From: Eikenella sp. | GTDB lineage: Bacteria; Pseudomonadota; Gammaproteobacteria; Burkholderiales; Neisseriaceae | Length of the DNA stretch: 64,000 nucleotides | NCBI GenBank assembly: GCA_030528345.1 | Contig: JAUMZB010000003.1 | Span: 1-64,000, forward strand | Direction: 5' to 3' | Part shown: positions 1-8,526 of the stretch, piece by piece | Position numbering within the stretch: position 1 is the stretch's first letter | How the letters are laid out: every line of letters starts with the position of its first letter | Program-made: the position numbers and the translations under genes | The notes under the pieces: model-generated | What the model saw: the letters and a program-made list of their open reading frames with translations, nothing else | Told to the model about the DNA's origin: nothing | Databases searched by the model: none

Positions 1-2
1 CC

Positions 3-236
3 AAGCTGCGCACCTTGGTGGACACCGGTTTCGAGAAAGAATATTACGGTTTCGCTTTGCGCAAAGGCCGCGATGACGATTTGATGGCCAAATTGAACGC
101 CGGTTTGGCCGCCATCAAAGCCGACGGTACTTACGACCAAATCTATGCCAAGTGGTTCAACACCGCGCCGGCCGCTGCCGAAGCGGCTCCCGCGCCAGCA
201 GAGGCGGCTCCCGCTTCTGCCGCTTCCGCCCAGTAA
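3..236 (+). CDS. Amino-acid ABC transporter substrate-binding protein, C-terminal part
   Basis: The window opens inside this gene, so only the last 77 codons are visible. The segment ending in a Y-DQIYAKWF block is typical of the final helix of family 3 periplasmic binding proteins (glutamine/arginine/cystine binders), which deliver polar amino acids to an ABC permease. After this fold comes an unusual tail of about 25 residues made almost only of Ala, Pro, Glu and Ser, ending in Gln. Such a tail is probably a disordered extension. The ligand cannot be assigned without the upstream two thirds. A strong hairpin follows the stop, so this is the last gene of its transcript. Confidence 0.75.
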   Translation, partial: KLRTLVDTGFEKEYYGFALRKGRDDDLMAKLNAGLAAIKADGTYDQIYAKWFNTAPAAAEAAPAPAEAAPASAASAQ

Positions 237-256
237 GCCCGGCTGATTCCCGGCCA

Positions 257-287
257 AAACCGCTTCCCTTTTCGGGAAGCGGTTTTT
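257..287 (+). terminator. Rho-independent terminator after the binding-protein gene
   Basis: An 11-bp stem, AACCGCTTCCC paired with GGGAAGCGGTT, has a loop of about five bases and is followed by a T-rich run. It lies about 20 bases after the stop codon at 236. Confidence 0.85.
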
Positions 288-599
288 GTTTGGCGGAGCC
301 GCTAAGAGACGGACAGAAATTCCGGCGCTGTAAAAACAGGCCGAGATCTGCGCCACGTCCCCGGATGGGAATGTGCTTGAAGGCCGGCGGTACAGGGGGC
401 GAACGCGAGGAATGCCTGTAGAGCCGACGGCAATACAAGGCCAAGCGGGCAGTGCCCCGGAACATCAACACATAAAGCAGAAATGCGCCGCAGACGGCGT
501 TCCTACAAAGGTTTTCAGGCCGCCCGTAGCATAAGCGTACGGGCGGCCTGCGCTGTTTCTGGCGGCTAGCGGTTTGCAAGCATCCGGCAGGCAGACGGT
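288..599. other. Intergenic stretch without a recognisable gene
   Basis: Open frames exist on both strands but they are rich in Arg, Pro and Gly and have no ribosome binding site or familiar motif, as expected of non-coding GC-rich DNA. The only structure I see is the inverted repeat at 516-550. Confidence 0.5.
516..550. repeat. Perfect 13-bp inverted repeat downstream of folE2
   Basis: CAGGCCGCCCGTA and its exact complement flank a 9-base loop. It sits about 50 bases beyond the folE2 stop, where a transcript end is expected. No clear T-run follows on either strand, so it may be a weak terminator or an RNA-stabilising hairpin. Confidence 0.5.
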
Positions 600-1382
600 T
601 TACAGTGTGTCCGACTGAATCAGGGCATAAGCCGAATGATTGTGGATACTTTCGAAGTTTTCGCTCTCTACGGTGAAGCTGAGGATGCGCGGGTCGTTTT
701 TCAGGGCCACGGCAAGGTCGCGCACCATGTCTTCGACAAACTTCGGATTTTCGTAAGCCCGCTCGGTCACGTATTTTTCATCGGGGCGTTTGAGCAGGCC
801 GTAAAGCTGGCAGGAGGCTTGGTTTTCCACCAAGTCGATGACTTCTTCCGCTTCCACCGCCTGCTCGCGGCAGCAGAGGGTAACGGTGACGTGGGAGCGC
901 TGGTTGTGCGCGCCGTATTGGGAAATTTCCTTGGAGCAGGGGCAGAGGCTGGTAACCGGCACCAATACTTTCAGGGTGTGGGTGTAGCGGCCGTTTTCCG
1001 ATTCGCCGGTCAGTGTCACGTCGTAATCCAACAGCGAGGTAATGCCGGAGACGGGCGCGCTTTTTTGACGGAAAAACGGAAACGAAACGCTGATGCGGCC
1101 GGCTTGGGCGTCGAGCAGGGCGAGCATGTCGGCGGTCAGTTCGCGTAAGCGCACGAAATCCAGCACGCCGGCCTGCTCTTCCATCAGAGCCACGAAGCGC
1201 GACATATGGGTGCCTTTTTGCGAAGCGGGGAGGGCCACCGTCATGGTGAGGCGGGCGACGGTGTTTTGCTCGCCGTCTTGGCTGCGGATGCGCAGGGGCA
1301 GGCGCAGGTCTTTGATGCCTACTTGGTTGATGGGCATATTGCGTGAATCGGGGCTGCTCTGCACGTCGGCAATGGCGTTCAT
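600..1382 (-). CDS. folE2: GTP cyclohydrolase FolE2 (type IB)
   Basis: Converts GTP to 7,8-dihydroneopterin triphosphate, the first step of folate biosynthesis, in the cytoplasm. The 260-residue protein has the type IB signature: a CPCSKEIS block with Cys147, GAHNQR with His159, and an acidic residue near 202. These match the metal and catalytic residues known from the Neisseria gonorrhoeae enzyme. I chose the ATG at 1382, because AAGGA lies 10 bases upstream and the conserved family N-terminus begins there. An in-frame start 41 codons earlier lacks support. FolE2 is the version that works with metals other than zinc, and many bacteria induce it through Zur. A zur-like gene lies 1.8 kb away, but I did not identify a Zur box here. 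Confidence 0.95.
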   Translation of the reverse strand: MNAIADVQSSPDSRNMPINQVGIKDLRLPLRIRSQDGEQNTVARLTMTVALPASQKGTHMSRFVALMEEQAGVLDFVRLRELTADMLALLDAQAGRISVSFPFFRQKSAPVSGITSLLDYDVTLTGESENGRYTHTLKVLVPVTSLCPCSKEISQYGAHNQRSHVTVTLCCREQAVEAEEVIDLVENQASCQLYGLLKRPDEKYVTERAYENPKFVEDMVRDLAVALKNDPRILSFTVESENFESIHNHSAYALIQSDTL

Positions 1383-1556
1383 TGCTGGGGTTTTCCTTGT
1401 GAGTGTGTGGTGTTTTGGTATGCGGCCGGCGGCTTGCGGCGTAAAGGGCGGCAGTATAACGCCAGCCCGGTTTGCGGGCAAATATCGGCCGCATAAAGGA
1501 AACAAATCCCTCCCCCCGCTTGCCGGCAGCCTATTTGGGCGGGCGGATCAAATAAA

Positions 1557-1605
1557 AGGCTACCTGAAAGCGCGGCAGCGGGGTGCGGGCGCTTTCAGGT
1601 AGCCT
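1557..1605 (-). terminator. Inverted pair of uptake sequences acting as terminator of the cytochrome c' gene
   Basis: AGGCTACCTGAAAGCGC at 1557-1573 pairs with its complement at 1589-1605. On the minus strand the hairpin is followed by TTTTATT, so it has the form of an intrinsic terminator just downstream of the stop at 1635. Confidence 0.85.
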
Positions 1606-1634
1606 GATGGTACCGCCGGGCAAGGGCGGCGGTG

Positions 1635-2099
1635 TTATTTGGGTTTGCGGAAGGTGTCGTGGCAGGCTTTGCAGCTGGCGCCCACTTCGCCGTAGGCGGC
1701 TTTGATGTCTTCCAGATTGCCGCCTTGGGCGGCTTCGTTCAGCTTGGCCACGGCGGCGTGGAAGTTGTCTTCGGCGGTTTTGAAGGCGGCGGCATCGCTC
1801 CAAACATTGGGCAGGGCGTCGCCGGTTTGGCCGTCGGGGTCTTGGGTGAAGTGTTTGAAGGGCTCCTGGCTTTCGGTCACAAAGGTTTCGGCCATGGTTT
1901 TGAAGGCGTCGGGCCGGTAGGGTTCTTCGCCCTTGACCACTTTGCCCATGGCGGAGAAGTTGGGCATCATGGTTTTGAAGGCGGTGCTGCGTTCTTGCGA
2001 ATATTGGCCTTTGCCGCCGCCTGCGCCGTTTTGGCCGCCGCAGGCCGCCAAGCCCAAGGTGAGCACGGACAGCAGCATCATGGCTGTGGTTTTTTTCAT
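1635..2099 (-). CDS. cycP: Cytochrome c' (class II c-type cytochrome), lipid-anchored
   Basis: A 154-residue protein with a lipoprotein signal peptide (LAAC, Cys20), then a short Gly/Gln/Asn-rich linker and a four-helix cytochrome c' domain. The haem site CKACH is at 143-147, close to the C-terminus, as in all class II cytochromes. Cytochromes c' have five-coordinate haem and bind NO and CO. In Neisseria the homologue CycP is an outer-membrane lipoprotein that protects against nitric oxide. AAGGGA precedes the ATG. The gene is monocistronic between the folE2 promoter region and a divergent SDR gene, and the uptake-sequence hairpin closes it. Confidence 0.9.
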   Translation of the reverse strand: MKKTTAMMLLSVLTLGLAACGGQNGAGGGKGQYSQERSTAFKTMMPNFSAMGKVVKGEEPYRPDAFKTMAETFVTESQEPFKHFTQDPDGQTGDALPNVWSDAAAFKTAEDNFHAAVAKLNEAAQGGNLEDIKAAYGEVGASCKACHDTFRKPK

Positions 2100-2345
2100 G
2101 GTGTATCCCTTTATTTTTAATGGTGAGTGGATGGTGTGTCCGCGCCGCCGCTTTCAGGTAGCCCGAAAGCGGCGGGCTGGGGACGGGAGGGAATCTATCA
2201 CGATTCGGGCGTTTTGTGGGCAAAAGGCCGGGGAAAAGGGGTTGGGATGTGCGCTTGGAAAGCGGCTTTGCCGGTGCGGGCGGCGGCGGACGGGTGGTAT
2301 ACTGCACCCCGTTTCAGGCATTGTTTTGTCAGATCGGAGGATATC

Positions 2346-3176
2346 ATGGCGATTTTGGTGACCGGCGCTTCCGCCGGTTTCGGCCGCGCGATTTGTGCGG
2401 CCTTGGTGCGTGCGGGTTATCCGGTGGTGGGCGCGGCGCGGCGCGGCGACAAACTGGCAGCCTTGCGTGAGGAATTGGGCGGCCTGTTTTTGCCGCTGGT
2501 GATGGACATGGCCGACACCGCCGCCATCGATGCCGCCTTGGCCTCGCTGCCGGAAGGTTTTGCCGAGATCGATTGTTTGGTCAACAACGCCGGCCTGGCT
2601 TTGGGCTTGGAGCCGGCGCACCAGGCCGAATTTGCCGACTGGCAGACCATGATCCAAACCAATATCATCGGCCTCACCTACCTCACCCGCCGCCTGCTGC
2701 CCGATATGGTGGCGCGCCAAAACGGCTATGTGATCAACATCGGTTCGATTGCCGGCAGCTATCCCTATCCGGGCGGCAATGTATACGGCGCCACCAAGGC
2801 CTATGTGCGCCAATTCAGCCTCAATCTGCGCGCCGACTTGGCCGGCACCGGGGTGCGGGTGAGCAATATCGAGCCCGGCCTGTGCGGCGGCACCGAATTT
2901 TCCCATGTGCGCTTCAAAGGCGACGGCGAGCGTGCCGCCGCCCTGTATGAAAACGTGGACTACATCCGCGCGGAAGACATTGCCGACACCGTATTGTGGC
3001 TGTACCGGCGCCCGGCGCACATGAATGTGAACAGCATCGAAATCATGCCGGTGGCGCAAAGTTTCGGCGCCCTGCCGGTGGCGCGCAAGGCCGCGTCCGC
3101 CGTGGCCGAAGCCAAGCCCGATGCCGCCCCGCCGAAAAACTGGCTCGCCCGCTTCACGGGCTACCTGAAAGGATAA
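2346..3176 (+). CDS. SDR-family NADP-dependent oxidoreductase (YdfG-like)
   Basis: A 276-residue short-chain dehydrogenase. It shows the dinucleotide motif TGASAGFG (6-13), the structural NNAG (80-83), catalytic Ser134 in NIGSIAGS, and the YGATK pair Tyr147/Lys151. The overall pattern is that of YdfG, which oxidises L-allo-threonine, serine and 3-hydroxy acids with NADP+. The substrate here is inferred only from family. GGAGG six bases before the ATG fixes the start. Beyond the YdfG length there is an Ala/Pro-rich tail ending in YLKG, encoded by an uptake sequence that overlaps the stop region. Five bases separate it from zur, so the two are probably cotranscribed. Confidence 0.88.
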   Translation: MAILVTGASAGFGRAICAALVRAGYPVVGAARRGDKLAALREELGGLFLPLVMDMADTAAIDAALASLPEGFAEIDCLVNNAGLALGLEPAHQAEFADWQTMIQTNIIGLTYLTRRLLPDMVARQNGYVINIGSIAGSYPYPGGNVYGATKAYVRQFSLNLRADLAGTGVRVSNIEPGLCGGTEFSHVRFKGDGERAAALYENVDYIRAEDIADTVLWLYRRPAHMNVNSIEIMPVAQSFGALPVARKAASAVAEAKPDAAPPKNWLARFTGYLKG

Positions 3177-3180
3177 GGCC

Positions 3181-3660
3181 ATGGGTGTTCAGGCCAACAA
3201 AGCCAAAATCATCGCCCAAACCCAAGCGCAGGGCGGCCAAGTCACCGCTTTGCGCGAGCAGGTGCTCGACATCGTGCTGCAGCAGGAAGGCGTGATCAAA
3301 GCCTATACCGTGCTGGCGCAGATGCAGCAAAACAGCCGCAGCGTGGTGGCGCCGCCCACCGCCTACCGCGCCTTGGATTTTTGGGCCGAATACGGCGTGC
3401 TGCACAAAGTGGCGGCGGTCAACGGCTATGTCTTGTGCAGCCACGCCCGCCACGACTGCGTGGCCGCCTGCCACAGCCGCGACGAAACCGCCCACCACGC
3501 CAGCGCGTTTATTCTGGTGTGCACCGAATGCGGCTCGGTGGACGAGCAAACCCTCAGCCGCGAATGGGCCGCCTTGCGCGCCGGCGTGGCGGCCAGCGGT
3601 TTTAAACTAAAAGAAGAACACGTTGTTTTAACAGGAATCTGCCAGAAATGTCAGCCATAA
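3181..3660 (+). CDS. zur: Fur-family zinc uptake regulator Zur
   Basis: A 159-residue Fur-family repressor: a winged helix over roughly residues 20-85, then a metal-binding half rich in Cys and His. CxxC pairs at 114/117 and 154/157 form the structural zinc site, and the HARHDC and HSRDETAHHAS segments could provide the sensory site. The histidine-poor N-terminus and the partner gene favour Zur over Fur. It would repress zinc uptake genes when zinc is sufficient. AAGGATAAGGCC precedes the ATG. The 3' end overlaps the next gene, a COG0523 GTPase, by 13 bases. This pairing is typical of zinc homeostasis loci. Confidence 0.88.
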   Translation: MGVQANKAKIIAQTQAQGGQVTALREQVLDIVLQQEGVIKAYTVLAQMQQNSRSVVAPPTAYRALDFWAEYGVLHKVAAVNGYVLCSHARHDCVAACHSRDETAHHASAFILVCTECGSVDEQTLSREWAALRAGVAASGFKLKEEHVVLTGICQKCQP

Positions 3661-4598
3661 AAAAAGCCAAAGTCCATCTGTTTTCCGGTTTTCTCGGCAC
3701 CGGCAAAACCACCGCCCTGCGCCATTTGATGGCGCAAAAAGATCCGGCCGAAAAGTGGGTCATCATCGTGAACGAATTCGGCGAAATCGGCATCGACGGC
3801 GCGGTGTTGAGCGACAACGGCATTCCGGTGGCCGAAGTCGCCGGCGGCTGCCTGTGCTGCGTGGCCGGCACCCAAATGGGGCACACCATCAACCGCATGA
3901 TCAGCGGCAACAAACCCGACCGCATCATCATCGAAGCCAGCGGGCTGGCCCACGCCGCCAGTGTGATCGACGAACTGCGCAGCCCGCCCTTTAACGAGAT
4001 GCTCGAGATTGCCGCCGTGTTCACCTTGGTGGATCCGCGCCAGTTTGTGGACGACGATTACGCCCTCCAGCCTTTATACAAAGACCAGATCAGCGTGGCC
4101 GACGTATTGGTGGCCAACAAAACCGATGTCTGCCCGCCGCCGGTGCTGGCCGCATTCCGCGAGCGGGCGGCCAAGCTGTTTCCGCCCAAAGCGGCGGTGG
4201 TGGAAACCCAAAATTCGGCGCTCGACATCGGCCTGCTGGAAACGCCGGTCACCGAAAAAAGCCGCTACCGCATCAAGGCGCTGCCCGACAACAGCATGGG
4301 TTTGCAGTCGCAGGGCTATACTTTTCCCGCCGGGCAGAATTTCGACGGCGAGCGGCTGACCCAATTTTTTGACGATCTGCCTGCGCTGTGCGAAGGCTTG
4401 ATGCGCGCCAAGGGCGTGTTTCAGGTGTTGGGCACTTGGGTGTGGCTCAATTGGAGCGACGGCCATTGGGGGGCGAACCAAGTGTCTTGGCGGCGCGACA
4501 GCCGTTTCGAACTGATTGCCAAATCCTTTGATGCCGATGCGGTTGAGCGCCGCTTGCAGGCGGCTTTGGAGCATGAAGACGATGCCGGGGCTGTGTAG
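3648..4598 (+). CDS. COG0523 (CobW/ZigA-type) metallochaperone GTPase
   Basis: A 316-residue G3E GTPase with Walker A GFLGTGKTT (14-22), the family's metal-binding CxCC (Cys68, Cys70, Cys71), a Walker B/EASG region, and NKTD for guanine recognition. A CobW C-terminal domain follows. These proteins use GTP hydrolysis to insert zinc, or another metal, into client enzymes. The gene start lies inside the end of zur, so translation is coupled and the partner strongly suggests a zinc role. Candidate clients cannot be read from the sequence. FolE-type cyclohydrolases are frequent COG0523 neighbours, and folE2 is close by, but it is on the other strand. Confidence 0.9.
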   Translation: MSAIKKAKVHLFSGFLGTGKTTALRHLMAQKDPAEKWVIIVNEFGEIGIDGAVLSDNGIPVAEVAGGCLCCVAGTQMGHTINRMISGNKPDRIIIEASGLAHAASVIDELRSPPFNEMLEIAAVFTLVDPRQFVDDDYALQPLYKDQISVADVLVANKTDVCPPPVLAAFRERAAKLFPPKAAVVETQNSALDIGLLETPVTEKSRYRIKALPDNSMGLQSQGYTFPAGQNFDGERLTQFFDDLPALCEGLMRAKGVFQVLGTWVWLNWSDGHWGANQVSWRRDSRFELIAKSFDADAVERRLQAALEHEDDAGAV

Positions 4599-4614
4599 CC
4601 GTAATGGTGTTCCC

Positions 4615-4655
4615 CGCCATAAAAAACGCTGCATTGAGCGGCGTTTTTTATGGCG
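4615..4655 (+). terminator. Terminator of the SDR-zur-COG0523 operon
   Basis: A perfect 15-bp stem made of CGCCATAAAAAACGC and its complement, with an 11-base loop. The T6 tract is inside the 3' arm. It lies 17 bases after the stop. The A-tract on the other arm could also let it end the opposing methyltransferase transcript. Confidence 0.85.
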
Positions 4656-4704
4656 TTTGAGGCGGCCTTTTGGGATAAGGCCGCGCAGCAAGCCGTATGG
4701 CTTT

Positions 4705-5847
4705 TCAGGTAGCCTGTTGCGCTGTTTCGGGATTTTGTTGGGAGGCGGTGGGTTGCAGCACATACAGCGTGGTGGTTTCCTGCCTGCGGGCAAAGGCCAG
4801 CGGATTGCGTGCATCGCGGCTTTTGGCGTGCTGCGGGCGGATGTGGCGGCGGCGCACCACCTGCCAGCCGGCGGCGGCAATATGGCCGGCCAATTCCCCG
4901 GGGCGGCGCAGGCCGAGGTGTTCGGCCAGGTCGGACATAATCAGCCACACCTCGCCCTGCGGATTCAGGTGGTCGGCCGCCCGCTGCAGAAAGGCGCGCA
5001 GCATGGCCGAATCGGGGTCGTAAAGCGCGGTTTCGATGTCGGCGCCGGGTTTGGCCGGCAGCCAGGGCGGATTGCACACAATCAGATCCGCACGGCCGGG
5101 CGGGAACAGATCGGCCGCCAACACGCTGACCGCCCCAGCCACGCCCAGGCGGCAGCAGTTGGCTGCGGCGCAGGCCAGCGCACGCGGGTTGTTGTCGGTG
5201 GCGGTGATGCGCGCCAGGCCGCGTTTGGCCAGCAGCACCGCAATCACGCCGCTGCCGGTGCCGATGTCGAAGGCGCTGCGTGCCTGCGGCGGCAGCGGTT
5301 CGGCGGCCAAGAGCTCGAGGTATTCGCCGCGCAGCGGGGAAAACACGCCGAAGGGCACATGGATTTTTTCTCCGCCCAACACCGCCAGCGGCACGCCTTT
5401 TTCATGCCATTGGCGGGCGCCGATCAGGCCGAGCAGAAGCTGAAGCGGCAGCAGGAAGGGCGTGCCGTCGGGCGCATCGAAAGCGTCGGCCAGGGCGTCG
5501 GCCACATCGGGTGCGCGGCGCAGGCCGAGGCGGTGGCCGCCGTCGATTTCCACCAGCAAAAGATTGAGCAGGCGGCTGCGTTGCGCCTGCTGCATGCGGT
5601 GGGTGTGGAAGTCGCCGCTTTTGGGAGGCGGCAGCCGTTTTTTGACGGCGGAAAGCAGCTGCACGGCCTGGTGGTAGTCGCCCCGCCACAATAAGGCGCG
5701 GCCTTGGCGGAACTGTTTGAGGGCGGCGGCGGCAGACAGGCCGGCATCGGCCACGGCCAGTTCGGCAGGCGGTTTTTGCGCGGATGAAGGGTGGCGCCAT
5801 TCGGCCTGACGGCGGCGGCCGTTTTCCGTCCAAGACAAGGTGGGCAT
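4705..5847 (-). CDS. Class I SAM-dependent methyltransferase, HemK-like
   Basis: A 380-residue protein. Its C-terminal half is a Rossmann methyltransferase with the SAM-binding loop FDIGTGSG (193-200), an acidic end of strand 2 in TDNN, and NPPW (249-252). The NPP[YFW] motif is that of N-methyltransferases acting on planar amide or amine groups (PrmC, RlmF/RlmG type). The N-terminal 160 residues are less conserved, so the target is unknown. A protein glutamine or an rRNA base are both possible. The ATG at 5847 lacks a strong ribosome binding site; another start 11 codons upstream is possible. The last codons and the TGA stop (QAT-stop) are supplied by an uptake sequence. Confidence 0.75.
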   Translation of the reverse strand: MPTLSWTENGRRRQAEWRHPSSAQKPPAELAVADAGLSAAAALKQFRQGRALLWRGDYHQAVQLLSAVKKRLPPPKSGDFHTHRMQQAQRSRLLNLLLVEIDGGHRLGLRRAPDVADALADAFDAPDGTPFLLPLQLLLGLIGARQWHEKGVPLAVLGGEKIHVPFGVFSPLRGEYLELLAAEPLPPQARSAFDIGTGSGVIAVLLAKRGLARITATDNNPRALACAAANCCRLGVAGAVSVLAADLFPPGRADLIVCNPPWLPAKPGADIETALYDPDSAMLRAFLQRAADHLNPQGEVWLIMSDLAEHLGLRRPGELAGHIAAAGWQVVRRRHIRPQHAKSRDARNPLAFARRQETTTLYVLQPTASQQNPETAQQAT

Positions 5848-5929
5848 AAGGATGAAAGCAAAGCAGTGGAAAGGGCGCATTGTAGCGCATACTGAACGGG
5901 CAGGCGGCCGCCCCCATCCCGGCCTTGCC

Positions 5930-6079
5930 CCGCGGGCGGGGGAAGGTGGGGTGGGCGTTGTCTGCTCCCCCGTCTGCTGGCGGGGCAAGGTTGGGATGGG
6001 CGTTATCCGCTCCCCCGCCCGCTTGCGGGGTAAGGTGGGGTGGGCATTATCCGCTCCCCCTCCCGCTTGCGGGAGGGGG
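5930..6079. repeat. GC-rich imperfect tandem repeat, period 44-45 bp
   Basis: Three copies start with AAGGT at about 5943, 5987 and 6032. Each contains GGTGGG(A)TGGGC, a T-rich step and a CCGCTCCCCC run. The third copy ends in an 11-bp palindrome, CCCCCTCCCGC with its complement, around a two-base loop (6056-6079). It fills the space between the exporter stop at 6123 and the methyltransferase start. No frame through it looks coding. Confidence 0.75.
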
Positions 6080-6122
6080 CTGGGGGGAGGGCGGCGGTGT
6101 CGGGTTTGCGCTGCAAGCCAAG

Positions 6123-8438
6123 CTAGGGCTCGGGATGGCGGGCGAGCCAGACGGCGGCCAGGCAGTTGAAGGCGCAGCCGGCGGCCACGGTGAGGCCGAA
6201 GGCGGCCACGGTGGGAGTGCTGCTGAAGGCGAGCAGGGTGAAGGAAAGGCCGGTGGTGAGGGCGGCGAGCACGATGCCGCCGATGCGGGCGGCGCGCGGT
6301 TCGCGGGCGGTGAGGGCATACACGGCGTAGTCCACGCCGATGGCGGCGGTGAGCAGCAGGCCGAACACGGCAAACAGGCTGACGGGGACGCCCAGCCAGC
6401 CGAGCAGGCCCACGCAGGCGGCTGAAGCGGCCAAGGGCACGGCCAATATCAGGCTGCCGCGTTGGAGGCCGAACAGCCGCCACAGCACCAGCCAGGCCAG
6501 CAGGAAGGAGGCCAGCTTGAGCCAGGCGGCCTGATTGCGGGTGGCTTGGAATTGGCGGTTGAGCTGTTGGCGCTGGTCGGCCCAACGGCGGCAGACGGTT
6601 TTGCCGGCGCAGTCGGTGTCGAGCGCGGCGCGCAGGGCGTCGGGATGGCGGATGCCGTTGAGGCGCACGATGGCGGCGTATTGATTGCCCACCCGCCCCA
6701 AATACAGATTGCGCCAGGCTTCGGCGCCCTCGTCGCGCAGGCTGTCTTCCAGGCTGATATCGGGCTGCCCGGCGGCTTCCAACAGGGCTTGGCGGATGAG
6801 GTCTGCCGGCACGCCCAGCGCTTGCAGGGGAGCGTGGCTTTCAGGTAGCCCGGCCAGCTCGCGCAGGCGTTGTTTGAGCGCGCGCTGCTCGTTTTCGGGC
6901 AGCAACCACTGGCTGAGCGACTGCACGGAGGCCACGTCGCCGCGTGCGAACACGCCTTGACGCGCCCATTCGGCCAATAGGGCGCGGTCGGCTTCGAGTA
7001 GGCGGTCGGGCGAGTCGGCCTGAAGCAGCACAAACCGGCCGCTGCTTTCTATGCCGCTCAGTTCGGCCGCGCGGCGGATGTCTGCGAGCAGCTCGGGCGG
7101 GGAGGCGGTCCAATGGCGGATGTCGTCGGCCCAATTGCTGCGGGCAATGCCGGCGGCTAGGGCAAGCAGCAACAGCGCGGCGGGCAGTTTGAAGCTAGCG
7201 GAAACGTTCGGCAGACGCCCGGCCAGCGCACGGATGATGCGGGCGAAGGCGCCGGGGCGGGGCGTGTGGCGGCGGAAGAGCGCGGGCAGCCACAGCACGG
7301 TGGCGGCGAAGGCGCCCAACAGGGCGGCGGCGGAGAACACGGCGGTTTGGCGCAACACCGGCAGCGGGGCAAACCACAGCAGCACATAGCCGGATACCGT
7401 GACGGCGAGGCCGACGAGGAAGGTGGGCAGCACCTGGCGCATGGCGGCGGCGGGCTGCCACGGCCGGCGGAACAGGGAAGGCGCCAGCCAATGCAGGGGG
7501 AAGTCCACCAACACGCCCACCAGGCTGGTGCCGATGACCAAGGTGAGGATGTGCACTTGGCCGAACACGGCCAGCGCGGCGGCCAAGCCGGTGAGCAGGC
7601 CGGCGGCCAGCGGCAGAAACAGCAGCAGGATGCGGCCGCTGCGGAACACCCACCATAGCAGCGCGAAGGTGAGCGTGAGGCCGAAGGCCGACATCAGGCT
7701 GCTTTCGCGCTCGGCCTTTGCTTTGGCTTCGGCGGCAAACAGGGCGCCGCCGGCGGCGATGAGTTCGGCTTGCTGTGCGGCGGCGGCGCGGCGGCTGTCG
7801 GCCAACAGCGGCAGCAGGCCGGGCAGGCCGGCGGCGGCCTGCTGTTCGGGCAGTTTGGCGCGCAGCCACACCCAGGTTTTGCCGTCGTGCTCGGTGTAGA
7901 GCCAGCCGCTCTCCGGCTGCCATTGCAGCTTGGCCGCGCCCTGTTTTTCGTGCAGATAGCGGCCGAAGCCCAGCCAGTCGTCTTCCAGCGGCAACAGGCT
8001 ACCTGAAAACGGATTGGCCGCCGCTTCGGCACGCTGTTGGAAATACTGCTGCGGCGCGTGATACAGCTGCCGCACCTGTTCCGGCGGCAGGGCGGCCAAA
8101 CCCAGGGTCTGCGCCGATTGGCGCAGGGCGGCCAAATCGGGCGTGAAGGCGGCGTCGATTCGGCTGAACAGGCCGCTCTGCCGCCAGCGCTGCGCCGTTG
8201 CTTCGGCCGCGCGGAAAGCGGTGTCGGCATCTTCCGCGCCCACCAGCAGCACAATCTGCCCGTTGAGCAGGCGGCGGTTGGCGGCATCGGCGGCCTGCCA
8301 CACGGCATCGGCTCCCGCCTCGGCCGGCAGCAGGGCGGAAAGGTCGGTTTGGATGCGCCCGCCCTGCGGCAGCTGCCAGCCGAGCACGGCGAGCAGGCAC
8401 AGACAGAACAGGCTGTAAAGCAGGGCAAGCGGTTTCAT
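6123..8438 (-). CDS. MMPL/RND-type exporter (aryl-polyene-cluster type)
   Basis: A 771-residue membrane protein with the half-RND fold twice: one N-terminal helix, a large periplasmic loop (about 30-240), five helices, a second single helix near 415, a second loop, and five C-terminal helices ending near 770. It resembles the predicted exporters (COG4258) found in aryl polyene and fatty-acid-like clusters, which are thought to move the lipid to the outer membrane. Seen directly are the topology and length; the cargo is inferred from the neighbour, an AMP-ligase/dehydratase fusion 88 bases upstream in the same direction. An uptake sequence is embedded in frame at 7996-8007. No good ribosome binding site is visible. 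Confidence 0.78.
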   Translation of the reverse strand: MKPLALLYSLFCLCLLAVLGWQLPQGGRIQTDLSALLPAEAGADAVWQAADAANRRLLNGQIVLLVGAEDADTAFRAAEATAQRWRQSGLFSRIDAAFTPDLAALRQSAQTLGLAALPPEQVRQLYHAPQQYFQQRAEAAANPFSGSLLPLEDDWLGFGRYLHEKQGAAKLQWQPESGWLYTEHDGKTWVWLRAKLPEQQAAAGLPGLLPLLADSRRAAAAQQAELIAAGGALFAAEAKAKAERESSLMSAFGLTLTFALLWWVFRSGRILLLFLPLAAGLLTGLAAALAVFGQVHILTLVIGTSLVGVLVDFPLHWLAPSLFRRPWQPAAAMRQVLPTFLVGLAVTVSGYVLLWFAPLPVLRQTAVFSAAALLGAFAATVLWLPALFRRHTPRPGAFARIIRALAGRLPNVSASFKLPAALLLLALAAGIARSNWADDIRHWTASPPELLADIRRAAELSGIESSGRFVLLQADSPDRLLEADRALLAEWARQGVFARGDVASVQSLSQWLLPENEQRALKQRLRELAGLPESHAPLQALGVPADLIRQALLEAAGQPDISLEDSLRDEGAEAWRNLYLGRVGNQYAAIVRLNGIRHPDALRAALDTDCAGKTVCRRWADQRQQLNRQFQATRNQAAWLKLASFLLAWLVLWRLFGLQRGSLILAVPLAASAACVGLLGWLGVPVSLFAVFGLLLTAAIGVDYAVYALTAREPRAARIGGIVLAALTTGLSFTLLAFSSTPTVAAFGLTVAAGCAFNCLAAVWLARHPEP

Positions 8439-8526
8439 GGCGGCAAAGAGTGTTCAGGCAGTCTGTGGCCGGCCGTTAAAGAATGGGTTCGGCCAATTTT
8501 GGGCTGGCTGAAAGAAAGGAGCGGTT

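Noticed and set aside
5930..6079. CRISPR-like array
   Set aside because: Repeats are contiguous without unique spacers, vary in sequence, and no cas genes exist nearby.
4705..6585. A 626-residue version of the HemK-like methyltransferase
   Set aside because: The upstream 246 residues read through the GC-rich tandem repeat and the exporter gene and are low-complexity Pro/Arg/Ala.
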